From: Bacteroides_D sp963546395
GTDB taxonomy: Bacteria; Bacteroidota; Bacteroidia; Bacteroidales; CAJPTX01
Direction of reading: 5' to 3'
Assembly (NCBI GenBank): GCA_963546395.1
Contig: CAUUMS010000008.1
Location: forward strand, 20,323-84,322
DNA: 64,000 nt
Shown: positions 43,777 through 51,946 of the stretch, in pieces
Position numbering within the stretch: position 1 is the first letter of the stretch
Layout: every line of letters begins with the position of its first letter
Notes under the pieces: model-generated
Database searches by the model: none
What the model was told of the DNA's origin: nothing
The model's input: only the letters and a program-made list of their open reading frames with translations
Position numbers and translations under genes: made by a program

Positions 43777-45027
43777 CTACCTCGCCGTGGCAAGCATGGA
43801 ATCCAAGTGGGCCACACGCCGCGCAAAGTCTATCCGCGCAGAGCTATCGATGGGTTCCACCGAGGGCGACTCCAGCTGCAACGGGTCGACAGGCTTGCCG
43901 CTCTTCCATACCCGGAAGTCGAGATGGGGCCCCGTGGCTAGCCCCGTGCTCCCCACGTAGCCGATGACCTGCCCCTGCGACACTCGCACCCCCTTAGCAA
44001 TACCCTTCCCGAAGCCTTGCAGGTGTAGGTAGGCCGTGGTGTACACCGAGTTATGCTTTATCTTCACGAAATTACCCCCGCCGTGCTGGTAGCCCTTCTC
44101 TATCACTGTGCCATCCCCCAGAGCCACCACCGGCGTCCCGGCCGGGGCGGCGTAATCCACCCCCGTGTGCGGGCGCACGATCTTCAGTATCGGGTGCTTG
44201 CGCGCATACGAGAAGTGCGACGAGATGCGCGAAAACCGCAGCGGAGCCTTCAGGAAAGCCTTCCGCAAGCTTCGCCCCGAGGCATCCCAATAGCCCCACT
44301 GCCCATTCTGCTCGTAGCGATAGGCCGAGATGGTATCCTTCCCGTGAATGTAGCGGGCCGCCTCGATAGTACCCAGACCTATAACAGTCGAATCGAGCAC
44401 CACCTGCTCGTAGACGGCAAAGAACTGATCCCCCTGCGCGAGGCCGAAGAAATCCACCGTCCACGCAAAGAGATCGGAGAGGGCCAACGGCACCTCCACC
44501 CGAGCCCCCGCCTTGCGCATGGCGTTCCACAGCGAGCTCTCAATCACGGCATGCATGCTATGAATCCGCCGCTCCGTTTGCAAGGTATCCAGCGAGACAC
44601 CCAGCGTGTCGCCCCGAAAATCCAGCTTCAGGTACACCGTGGGCGAGTGCTGGTACACCCAGAATGCGACAGCCCCGTCATCTGGCCTTGAGAAGAAGTA
44701 GGATGGCTGACCAGCCCTCAGCTTCCTGGCGGGGAAGACATCACGCATAGCCCCATCCAGCTGCGCGAGCTGTGATCCCTTCACCCCTCGCTCCAGCAGC
44801 AACGACGAGAGCACCATATTGGATGGCAAAGCCAACGTATCGATGGCGTAATCGTCGATGCGTATGCCGAATCGCTCAGCCGGCGCGGTGGGCTCTACCT
44901 GCGGCTCTGGGGCCTGCACATCCACCCGGTCGGGATTTTGGCACGATGCCATCCCTAGTACCAATACCACCAGCAGCGTACCCCATACACGCTGCCACGC
45001 ACCTTTCAGCTTGCACCCCTTCCGCAT
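43777..45027 (-). CDS. M23 family metallopeptidase-like lipoprotein
   Basis: A 416-residue envelope protein with a lipoprotein signal (VLVLGMASC). The N-terminal part (about 60-260) resembles the linker region of M23 endopeptidases. The LytM domain (about 280-385) shows HTGVDYAAPAGTPVV, GGNFVKIKHN, TAYLHL and GLATGPHLDFRVW. The usual HxH zinc motif is HLD here, so the third metal ligand is Asp. It may be active with Asp or act as a regulator of other wall enzymes. It starts 6 bases after the YitT-like gene and probably belongs to the leuS transcript. Confidence 0.88.
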   Translation of the reverse strand: MRKGCKLKGAWQRVWGTLLVVLVLGMASCQNPDRVDVQAPEPQVEPTAPAERFGIRIDDYAIDTLALPSNMVLSSLLLERGVKGSQLAQLDGAMRDVFPARKLRAGQPSYFFSRPDDGAVAFWVYQHSPTVYLKLDFRGDTLGVSLDTLQTERRIHSMHAVIESSLWNAMRKAGARVEVPLALSDLFAWTVDFFGLAQGDQFFAVYEQVVLDSTVIGLGTIEAARYIHGKDTISAYRYEQNGQWGYWDASGRSLRKAFLKAPLRFSRISSHFSYARKHPILKIVRPHTGVDYAAPAGTPVVALGDGTVIEKGYQHGGGNFVKIKHNSVYTTAYLHLQGFGKGIAKGVRVSQGQVIGYVGSTGLATGPHLDFRVWKSGKPVDPLQLESPSVEPIDSSARIDFARRVAHLDSMLATAR

Positions 45028-45033
45028 AGGCCC

Positions 45034-45921
45034 TTACGATCGCATTGCTTCGAAACCCTGACCATACACCCCCATCACGCTCCCCACAGACATGAAGGCC
45101 TTGGCATCCACCTCTCGCACCACCTTCCGCAGATGCGCCACCTCGTTCTTACGCACCATGGTGATAATCACCCTCGTAGCCTCCTTAGTGTACCAGCCCG
45201 TGCCATCCACCACCGTCACCCCCCGGCCCAGCTCCTGCGTGATCCGGTCGGCCACCACCTCATACTGCTTGGAGAAGATCAGCACCTGCAACGACTGCTT
45301 GAGCCCCGACAGGTAGGTATCTATCATGTACGCCGTGAGCCCCATGACGATATAGCCGTAGACAATCGACTCGAGCCGGGCCCGGAAATCCATATCTGCC
45401 AGCACGAGGAAGGCCGAGGTCACGATGATCGAATCGGTGGCCAGCACGGCCCGCCCTGGGCTCACGTTGCGGTACTTATTCACAATCATCGCCACGATAT
45501 CCGTACCCCCGGTGCTTCCGCCCTGGCTGATCGCCATGCCGATGCCGAGCCCAGAGGCCAGGCCCCCGATGATGGCCGACAGCAAGCGGTCGTTGGGCAG
45601 CACGCCCTCGGTAATGAACATCTGCTCCACGGCCAGCAACGCCGAGGCCATAAGCACCCCGTAGATGGTCTTCACCCCGAAATTGGCCCCCACCACCTTC
45701 ATGGCAATGGCAATGAGGATGACGTTCACAATCAGGAAGGTGTAGCCCACCGGGAAGCCCGTCAGGTAGAACACCAGCGTACCGATACCCGAGGCCCCTC
45801 CCCCCGTGATGTGCATGGGGATGAGGAACGCCGTCCACCCCAGCGTGTAAATCACCAACCCCAGCGTTATCACCGCGTACTCACGCAGTGCCCGGGTGCG
45901 CAGAATCCCCCTGGCATCCAT
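45034..45921 (-). CDS. YitT family membrane protein
   Basis: A 295-residue protein with five to six transmembrane helices (EYAVITLGLVIYTLGWTAFL, then the HITGGGASGIGTLVFYLTG loop, GSTGGTDIVAMIVNKY) and a C-terminal cytoplasmic DUF2179 domain (VLIFSKQYEVVADRITQELG, GWYTKEATRVIITMVRKNE). It is a YitT/UPF0750-type protein of unknown transport function. The start MDARGILRTR avoids overlap with leuS; an earlier Met (45954) would overlap the leuS stop by 20 bases. It is cotranscribed with leuS upstream and the M23 gene downstream. Confidence 0.88.
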   Translation of the reverse strand: MDARGILRTRALREYAVITLGLVIYTLGWTAFLIPMHITGGGASGIGTLVFYLTGFPVGYTFLIVNVILIAIAMKVVGANFGVKTIYGVLMASALLAVEQMFITEGVLPNDRLLSAIIGGLASGLGIGMAISQGGSTGGTDIVAMIVNKYRNVSPGRAVLATDSIIVTSAFLVLADMDFRARLESIVYGYIVMGLTAYMIDTYLSGLKQSLQVLIFSKQYEVVADRITQELGRGVTVVDGTGWYTKEATRVIITMVRKNEVAHLRKVVREVDAKAFMSVGSVMGVYGQGFEAMRS

Positions 45922-45934
45922 CTTGCAGCAGTCT

Positions 45935-48706
45935 CTAGCAGACAATGTTGACAATCCGATCTTGCACTACCACCACCTTGCGCACCGCGCGTCCTTCCAA
46001 GTAACGAGCCGTGTCGGGGCAGGCCATCACCGCCTCCTCCACCTCCTTGGCCGACAGGCCCCTCGCCAACGGCAGGGTGAACCGCGTCTTACCATTGAAC
46101 GACACTGGGCACTCAAAAGTACGTTCCTCGATGCACTGCGCGTCCCACTGGGGCCACGACGCCGTCCAGGCAGCCCCCTGCCCCCCGATGCGCTCCCACA
46201 GCTCGGCGCTGATGTGCGGGGCGAACGGGTAAAGAATCGTCAGCAGCGGCTCCACGATGGCCCTACGACGATGCCCAAGGGCCTGCAAATCGTTTAGCGC
46301 AATCATGAATCCCGAGATGCACGAGTTGAACGCCAACCGCTCTATCCCCTCCGTGATCTGGCGTATGGTGCGATGCAGCACGCGCAGCTCATCATCCCCG
46401 GGCGCGCCCTCGTCCAACGCGCCATCCAGCACGTAACTCCAGAGACGGCGGAGGAACTTATATACCCCGTCGATCCCGTTGGTGTCCCACGGCTTGCTCT
46501 GCTCCAGGGGCCCCAGAAACATCTCGTACATCCGCAGCGTGTCGGCCCCGTAGCGCGCCACGATGTGATCGGGGTTCACCACGTTGAACATCGATTTGCT
46601 CATCTTCTCCACCGCCCAGCCGCATCGGTACACCCCATCCTCGAGCACGAACTCGGCATCACGGAAGTCGGGATGCTGCGCCTTGAGCGCCTCCACATCG
46701 AGCACGTCGTTGTGCACCAGATTGATATCCACCCGAATAGGGGTGGTATCATGCGCCTCAGCCTGCTCCACCGGCACGTAGCGATTGGTGCCCTTCACGC
46801 GGTACACGAAGTTCGAGCGGCCCTGTATCATGCCCTGATTCACGAGCCGCTTAAACGGCTCATCCTCACACACGTAGCCCCTATCGTAGAGGAACTTGTT
46901 CCAGAACCGCGAGTAGATCAGGTGGCCCGTGGCATGCTCAGCCCCCCCGATGTACAGATCCACATCCCGCCAGTACTCGTTGGCCTGCTTGGAGACCAGG
47001 GCCTCGGCGTTGCGGGGATCCATAAACCGTAGGTAGTAAGCCGATGAGCCGGCAAAGCCCGGCATGGTTGATGTCTCGATCGGGTACCCCTCCTCGGTGC
47101 ACCAATGCGCCGCGCGCGCCAGCGGTGGCTCCCCATCCGCGGTAGGACGGTAGGCATCCACCTCGGGGAGCTCTAGCGGCAGCACATCCGGCGACATGGG
47201 GGTGGGCACCCCCTCGCGGAAGTATATCGGGATAGGTTCACCCCAGTAACGCTGGCGGCTGAAGATGGCGTCACGCAATCTGTAGGTGACGCGCTTTCCG
47301 CCGGCCCCCTGCGCCACCAGCATCTCCGTGGCACGGGCCATGGCCTGCTTCGTGGCAAGCCCATCGAGCGGGCCGCTGTGTATGGCAAAGCCCGACTTGG
47401 CCTCGTAGGGCCCGTCCAGCTCCACCTCCTCGCCCTGCGTCCGGGTGACCACCTGCACGATGGGGAGCTCGAAGGCCTTGGCAAAGGCGTAGTCGCGGGC
47501 ATCGTGCGCCGGCACAGCCATGATGGCCCCCGTGCCGTAACCCGCCAGCACGTAATCGCCCACCCAGATGGGGATCCGATCGCCCCGTAGCGGATGCACT
47601 GCGTAGGCCCCCGTGAAGACCCCGGAGGGTTGCCGCACCTCGGCCATGCGCTCACGCTCGCTGCGATGCGCCGCGCGGTCTAAATACTCCTCCATGGCGG
47701 GGCGATGCTCCGGCGTGACGAGCTGCCCCACCAGCTCATGCTCGGGGGCTAACACCATGAAGCTCACCCCGTAGATGGTGTCAGGCCGCGTGGTGAAGAC
47801 CTCTATCGTCATCCCCTCGTGCCCCTCCACCCCAAAGCGCACCCAGGCCCCCTCGGAGCGACCAATCCAGTTGCGCTGCATCAGCTTGAGCGAATCGCTC
47901 CATGCCAGGCCCTCCAGCCCATCCAGGAGCCGCTGCGCGTAGGCCGTCACCCGCAGGCACCACTGCATCATGCGCCGCTGCACCACGGGGTGCCCCCCCC
48001 GCAGCGAGAGGCCCTCTTTCACCTCGTCATTCGCCAGCACGGTGCCCAGCTCCGAGCACCAGTTCACCATCGTCTCAGCCCGGAAAGCGAGCCGGAAATG
48101 CTCCAGCACAGCCTCCCGCTCAGCCGCTGACATGGCCGTCCACTCCGCCGCAGAGAACTCCCCCTCGAAGGCCCCGTAGGCCGGGTGGCCCGCTGAGCCA
48201 TGCTGCGAGAAGTACGCCTCCAGCTCCCCGATCGGCTTGGCCCGATCGGCCCGCACATCGTAGTACGAGGCAAAGAGCTCGAGGAAGGCCCACTGCGTCC
48301 AGCGGTAATACTCGGGGTCTGACGTGCAAAACTCGCGCCCCCAGTCGTAGCTCAGCCCGAGCTGCTGGAGTTGCCCCCGGTAACGCTCCACATTCTGGCG
48401 CGTCGTCAGAGCCGGGTGTTGCCCTGTCTGAATGGCATACTGCTCGGCCGGCAGCCCAAAGGCATCGTAGCCCATGGGGTGAAGGACGTTGAACCCGCAC
48501 AAACGCTTGTAGCGGCTGTAGATATCGGAGGCGATGTAGCCCAGCGGATGCCCCACGTGCAGACCGGCCCCCGAGGGGTAAGGGAACATATCCAGCACGT
48601 AGCATTTAGGCCTAGACACATCGAGCATTGCCCGATCTACCCCCTCGGCAGCCCACCGCGCCTGCCACTTCGTCTCGATATCATGAAAACGGTATTCCTC
48701 CACCAT
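45935..48706 (-). CDS. leuS: Leucyl-tRNA synthetase
   Basis: A class I synthetase that charges tRNA-Leu. The 923-residue protein starts MVEEYRFHDIETKWQARWAA. It has the HIGH-type motif GLHVGHPLGY, an inserted editing domain (about 225-420, FTTRPDTIYGVSFM and AVPAHDARDYAFA), KMSKS as VEKMSKSMFNVV, and an anticodon-binding C-terminus. An extra insertion after WTQWAFLEL is usual in Bacteroidetes. The reading frame upstream of this Met has no similarity, and the promoter box TAACTTTG (48769-48776) lies in it. An eight-C run is present near 47993-48000. Confidence 0.98.
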   Translation of the reverse strand: MVEEYRFHDIETKWQARWAAEGVDRAMLDVSRPKCYVLDMFPYPSGAGLHVGHPLGYIASDIYSRYKRLCGFNVLHPMGYDAFGLPAEQYAIQTGQHPALTTRQNVERYRGQLQQLGLSYDWGREFCTSDPEYYRWTQWAFLELFASYYDVRADRAKPIGELEAYFSQHGSAGHPAYGAFEGEFSAAEWTAMSAAEREAVLEHFRLAFRAETMVNWCSELGTVLANDEVKEGLSLRGGHPVVQRRMMQWCLRVTAYAQRLLDGLEGLAWSDSLKLMQRNWIGRSEGAWVRFGVEGHEGMTIEVFTTRPDTIYGVSFMVLAPEHELVGQLVTPEHRPAMEEYLDRAAHRSERERMAEVRQPSGVFTGAYAVHPLRGDRIPIWVGDYVLAGYGTGAIMAVPAHDARDYAFAKAFELPIVQVVTRTQGEEVELDGPYEAKSGFAIHSGPLDGLATKQAMARATEMLVAQGAGGKRVTYRLRDAIFSRQRYWGEPIPIYFREGVPTPMSPDVLPLELPEVDAYRPTADGEPPLARAAHWCTEEGYPIETSTMPGFAGSSAYYLRFMDPRNAEALVSKQANEYWRDVDLYIGGAEHATGHLIYSRFWNKFLYDRGYVCEDEPFKRLVNQGMIQGRSNFVYRVKGTNRYVPVEQAEAHDTTPIRVDINLVHNDVLDVEALKAQHPDFRDAEFVLEDGVYRCGWAVEKMSKSMFNVVNPDHIVARYGADTLRMYEMFLGPLEQSKPWDTNGIDGVYKFLRRLWSYVLDGALDEGAPGDDELRVLHRTIRQITEGIERLAFNSCISGFMIALNDLQALGHRRRAIVEPLLTILYPFAPHISAELWERIGGQGAAWTASWPQWDAQCIEERTFECPVSFNGKTRFTLPLARGLSAKEVEEAVMACPDTARYLEGRAVRKVVVVQDRIVNIVC

Positions 48707-48768
48707 GTGCGTTGCCAAACTTGCGTCCCCACGACCATTCCGCCGCAGACGGGCCCCATATGTGCCGG

Positions 48769-48776
48769 CAAAGTTA
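48769..48776 (-). promoter_or_regulatory. Promoter -7 box TAACTTTG for leuS
   Basis: A perfect TAnnTTTG box about 60 bases before the leuS ATG. Confidence 0.5.
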
Positions 48777-49180
48777 CGCAAAAACGCCCGCTGCACCAGC
48801 TCGCTACCACCGTGCACACGACGACACGCGCCACAGCACTCTGAGCAGGTAGTCGGGCTCAACATCCCTAGTAATCGGGGTGCGCCCGGACGTTACACCG
48901 CGCGCTGCGCATGCGCTCAGGATCGCTCGGCTGCGCAAATTGGACAAATCCAAAATAACAGTATATGACAGGGATGCGCGCAACGTGGGAATCTCGGCCA
49001 GCTCACGGTGTAGCCGCAACGCACCAAGTCCGTATTTGTGCCGTAAAATATGGACTTGATACGGCGATGGTATGATGAGGGCGCATCAGTGATGGCATCC
49101 AGCCTGCCCCCGCACGGCGGTCGGCAGATGGTTTACCCAGGGCCCTCAGGCCCGCATTGGCCCGTGTGGCCAACGGATGA
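48777..49180. other. Gap between aroF-chorismate mutase and leuS
   Basis: About 400 bases (474 with the leuS leader). It holds dispersed repeat copy B near 49.02-49.07 kb. A short TTGGCC/GGCCAA hairpin near 49157-49173 follows the aroF-CM stop but lacks a T tract. No gene recognised. Confidence 0.5.
49021..49073. repeat. Dispersed palindromic repeat, copy B
   Basis: Left arm 49025-49037 and right arm 49046-49058 pair over 13 bases with one G-T wobble. The following TACGGCGATGGTA matches copy C at 12 of 13 positions and resembles copy A. Confidence 0.65.
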
Positions 49181-50260
49181 TTAATCGGCTTCGGCACCCG
49201 TAGCCCCACGCCGTCGGTCGCCTTGCAGGCGCAGGGATTCGCCGTGCACGAGCGAGAAGAGGCGGCGCACGAAGGTCTCCCGAAGGCCGAGCTGTGCCGC
49301 GTAGCGGGTGTGGTGGCGCAACAGGGCCCGCCAACGGGCTCCATCGAAGGAGCGAATGTTGCGCTGCGACTTCCAGTCGCCAATCTTCGCCACCGTCTCC
49401 ATGCGCGCCGCCAGGGTGTCGAGCAGACGCGCATCGAGGCGATCGATCGTCTCGCGCAGCTGGATCACCTCCTCGGCATCCGCGGCGAGAGGCATGCTAC
49501 GCCCCATGTGCAGGTGGGCCATCAGGTGCCAGAAGGCCTGCGGCGTGAGCTGCTGCTGGGCATCGCTCAGGGCCAACGAGGGGTCGGGGTGCACTTCCAC
49601 AAAGAGACCATCGAAGGAGAGGTCGAGGGCCCGCTGCGCAATGTCGCCCACCAGATCGGCCTGGCCGGCAATGTGGCTAGGGTCGCAGAGCAGGCGCACC
49701 CCGTCGAGCCGGGAGCGCAGGGCCAGGGCCACATCCCAGAGCGGGGCGTTGCGATAGGGGGTGGGCTCGGTGGGGTAAAAACCGCGCAGGACGGCTGATA
49801 GCTCGGTGTGTCCGTGGCAGGCAAAGCGTTCGATGGCACCCACCCAAAGCTCGAGGTCAGGCGATATGGGATTTTTCACGAAGATAGCTCCCTGCCCTGT
49901 CGGTATGGCACGCGCAAGGGCCTCCACGGCAAAGGGATCGGACGATGTGCGAGCCCCCACCCAGAACGAGGTGATGCCGTGCTCCAGGGCCAGGCTCACA
50001 TGCTCGGGCGTGGCCACCTCAACGCACACGGGCACCGCATGGAGCCGTTGCACTTGAGCCAACCAGGGGAGTGCCACGGCGCCACGCCCCTCGAAGCCCC
50101 CGGGCCGCGTGCGGGGCTTCCACACCCCCGCCCGAAAGAGCTGGATGGAACCCCCGCGCACTAGCTCCTCGGCGCAACGTAGCACCTGCTCCGGGCTCTC
50201 TGCCGAGCAGGGACCAGCCACCACGTAGGGTGTCTGCGGGAGCGTATCTGCGTGCTGCAT
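49181..50260 (-). CDS. 3-deoxy-7-phosphoheptulonate synthase fused to chorismate mutase
   Basis: A 359-residue bifunctional shikimate-pathway enzyme. The N-terminal DAHP synthase domain (about 10-250; PYVVAGPCSAESPEQVL, LFRAGVWKPRTRPGGFEGRG, FVKNPISPDLELW, LLCDPSHIAGQ, GLFVEVHPDPSLALSD) is the short type I form. The C-terminal AroQ-type mutase domain (about 265-350; IQLRETIDRLDARLLDTLAARM, KIGDWKSQRN, FVRRLFSLVHGESLR) converts chorismate to prephenate. The order DAHPS-CM is typical for Bacteroidetes. The start MQHADTLPQT fits the family and the TACCTTTG box at 50322-50329. Feedback control by aromatic amino acids via the mutase domain is known in related fusions. Confidence 0.95.
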   Translation of the reverse strand: MQHADTLPQTPYVVAGPCSAESPEQVLRCAEELVRGGSIQLFRAGVWKPRTRPGGFEGRGAVALPWLAQVQRLHAVPVCVEVATPEHVSLALEHGITSFWVGARTSSDPFAVEALARAIPTGQGAIFVKNPISPDLELWVGAIERFACHGHTELSAVLRGFYPTEPTPYRNAPLWDVALALRSRLDGVRLLCDPSHIAGQADLVGDIAQRALDLSFDGLFVEVHPDPSLALSDAQQQLTPQAFWHLMAHLHMGRSMPLAADAEEVIQLRETIDRLDARLLDTLAARMETVAKIGDWKSQRNIRSFDGARWRALLRHHTRYAAQLGLRETFVRRLFSLVHGESLRLQGDRRRGATGAEAD

Positions 50261-50321
50261 AGCTTGCAAGGGTCGGTAAGCCACGGGGAGAGGAGCCCCA
50301 GTTGGAGCTCCGCCCACTGGG

Positions 50322-50329
50322 CAAAGGTA
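50322..50329 (-). promoter_or_regulatory. Promoter -7 box TACCTTTG for the aroF-chorismate mutase gene
   Basis: A perfect TAnnTTTG box about 60 bases before the ATG. Confidence 0.5.
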
Positions 50330-50493
50330 CGTATCTGCGGGGCATCAGCGTCACACCGATCGGGCTGCCTGCTACTTCTACGGCCAGAGGGGATGAACGC
50401 ACACCCCCACAGCACCACGAGCAATGGACGATGGAGGGGCGCAATGCCGTCTGCATACGCCAGGATGCATACTCGATCGGGGTATGTGAAGGC

Positions 50494-50533
50494 AAAAAAA
50501 TAGCGGTGACCCGGAGATGTCCCGGGCCACCGC
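50494..50533 (-). terminator. Terminator after the TPR gene
   Basis: On the minus strand a long GC-rich stem (GCGGTGGCCCGGG paired with CCGGGTCACCGC around ACATCT) is followed by TATTTTTTT. Confidence 0.85.
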
Positions 50534-50569
50534 ATGCGAGATGCCACCAGTTGGTGGCTATGATGTCTG

Positions 50570-51892
50570 CTAGGCAGGCTTGGAGCCTAGCGCCTCGATC
50601 CTCTTCTGTATGGCCTCGTGCTTCTCGCTCATGCCCGGCTCGGAGCGGTAGCGGAAGTAGACGGACTTGAGAAGATCAAGCGACGGGGCGTGATTGGCAT
50701 CCAGCTCAAGTGCCTTCTCGCAGGGCTCTATGCACTTGTGGAAGAGCACGTTGATCTGCTTCTCCATGGCCTCGTACTCGGCCTGCTGGGAGGCGGGCAG
50801 CTCGAGGGCCTTATTGGTTAGCGACACGGCCTGATTGTAGTACATGGCGGCCCGGTTGTAGTAGGCATCCACGTACTTCGGATCGAGCTCCACGGCCTTG
50901 CGGTAGGCGGCATCGGCCTGGTCGAAATCCTCAAGGTTGTTGTAGACTACCCCCTTCACGAAGTAGAGGGTGGCGTTGTTCGGATCGTTCTGGATGGCCT
51001 TATCCAGGTAAGGCAGCACGTTGGTGGGCTGCTCGCCCTTCTCCAGGTAGTAGTTAATCAGGTTAAGGGCGAGGCACTTCTGCTCGGGATACTTCTCGAT
51101 GGCGCTGGTGAGTATCTCCTTCCCCTCATCCTTCTTGCCAGCGGCTGCGGCGGCCTCGTAGCAGGTGCAGTAGATGGCACCACCCATGGTGTAACCCATG
51201 TCGGCCGCCTTACGGAATGCCGCCATGGCCTCGTCATACTGCTTGTCGAGGAAGCTGGCTAGCCCCATGTTGTAGTACACGAGCGTGTCGACGATGTCAA
51301 TGCCCGGGGTTTCGGAGATGTGGATGGCCTTCTTGAAGTGCTGGATGGCCGACTTGTATTCCTGCAAGCCATAGAAGTTGACAGCATCCTGGATGTACTG
51401 GCTGCGGAGCTTGTTCATGCCCTCGTAGAGATCTTTCTTGCCACGGGGCTTTTGCTCGAGGGAGAGGGCCTTCTCGAATGCCTCCAGGGCCTTGTCGAGG
51501 GCATTGGGCTCGATGGGGGTCGTCACCTTGTAGAGGGCCAGGGCGCTGTTGGCGAAGTAGAATTCGGCGCGCGGCATCACCTGCACGGCGTAGTTCGTCT
51601 CACCGATAGTCTGCTCGCGCTGCTCGACGGGCGAGCCCATCTGCAACCGGAAGAGCTGGGCATCCATGCCCGGGAAGCAGTTCATGCGCTCGGCATTGGC
51701 CACCTCCATCATCAGGTCGGCGCGCTTGTGCCACGTGGATACCTTCTCCATCTTCTTAGGATTGGCGATATCCTCGTTGCTCTTGCGGATTTTCTTCTCA
51801 AGCCCCTTCACGTCGGGGGCACTTTGCAGCTGTGCCGTGGCTACCCCACAGAGGGCCACAAGCAGCGTCAGCACGATGGTAAGACGTTTCAT
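50570..51892 (-). CDS. Periplasmic TPR repeat protein
   Basis: A 440-residue protein with a signal peptide (MKRLTIVLTLLVALCGVATA, cleaved near Ala-Gln). It is made of helical tetratricopeptide repeats throughout: for example YKSAIQHFKKAIHI, YYNMGLASFLDKQYDEAMAAFRKAADMG, LYFVKGVVYNNLEDFDQADAAYRKAVELD and YYNRAAMYYNQAVSL. No catalytic domain is present, so it is likely a scaffold in the periplasm. It resembles Bacteroidetes TPR proteins seen beside gyrA. It follows gyrA (54-base gap) on the same strand and is ended by a strong terminator. Confidence 0.9.
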   Translation of the reverse strand: MKRLTIVLTLLVALCGVATAQLQSAPDVKGLEKKIRKSNEDIANPKKMEKVSTWHKRADLMMEVANAERMNCFPGMDAQLFRLQMGSPVEQREQTIGETNYAVQVMPRAEFYFANSALALYKVTTPIEPNALDKALEAFEKALSLEQKPRGKKDLYEGMNKLRSQYIQDAVNFYGLQEYKSAIQHFKKAIHISETPGIDIVDTLVYYNMGLASFLDKQYDEAMAAFRKAADMGYTMGGAIYCTCYEAAAAAGKKDEGKEILTSAIEKYPEQKCLALNLINYYLEKGEQPTNVLPYLDKAIQNDPNNATLYFVKGVVYNNLEDFDQADAAYRKAVELDPKYVDAYYNRAAMYYNQAVSLTNKALELPASQQAEYEAMEKQINVLFHKCIEPCEKALELDANHAPSLDLLKSVYFRYRSEPGMSEKHEAIQKRIEALGSKPA

Positions 51893-51946
51893 AGCATTTG
51901 TGTTTTCTCTGGCTCGGATCTTCCGTGGACTATCCCACAGTTACTG

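Noticed and set aside
48707..48865. N-terminal extension of leuS
   Set aside because: It contains the TAACTTTG promoter box and has no similarity to the LeuS N-terminus; the MVEEYRFH start fits the family.
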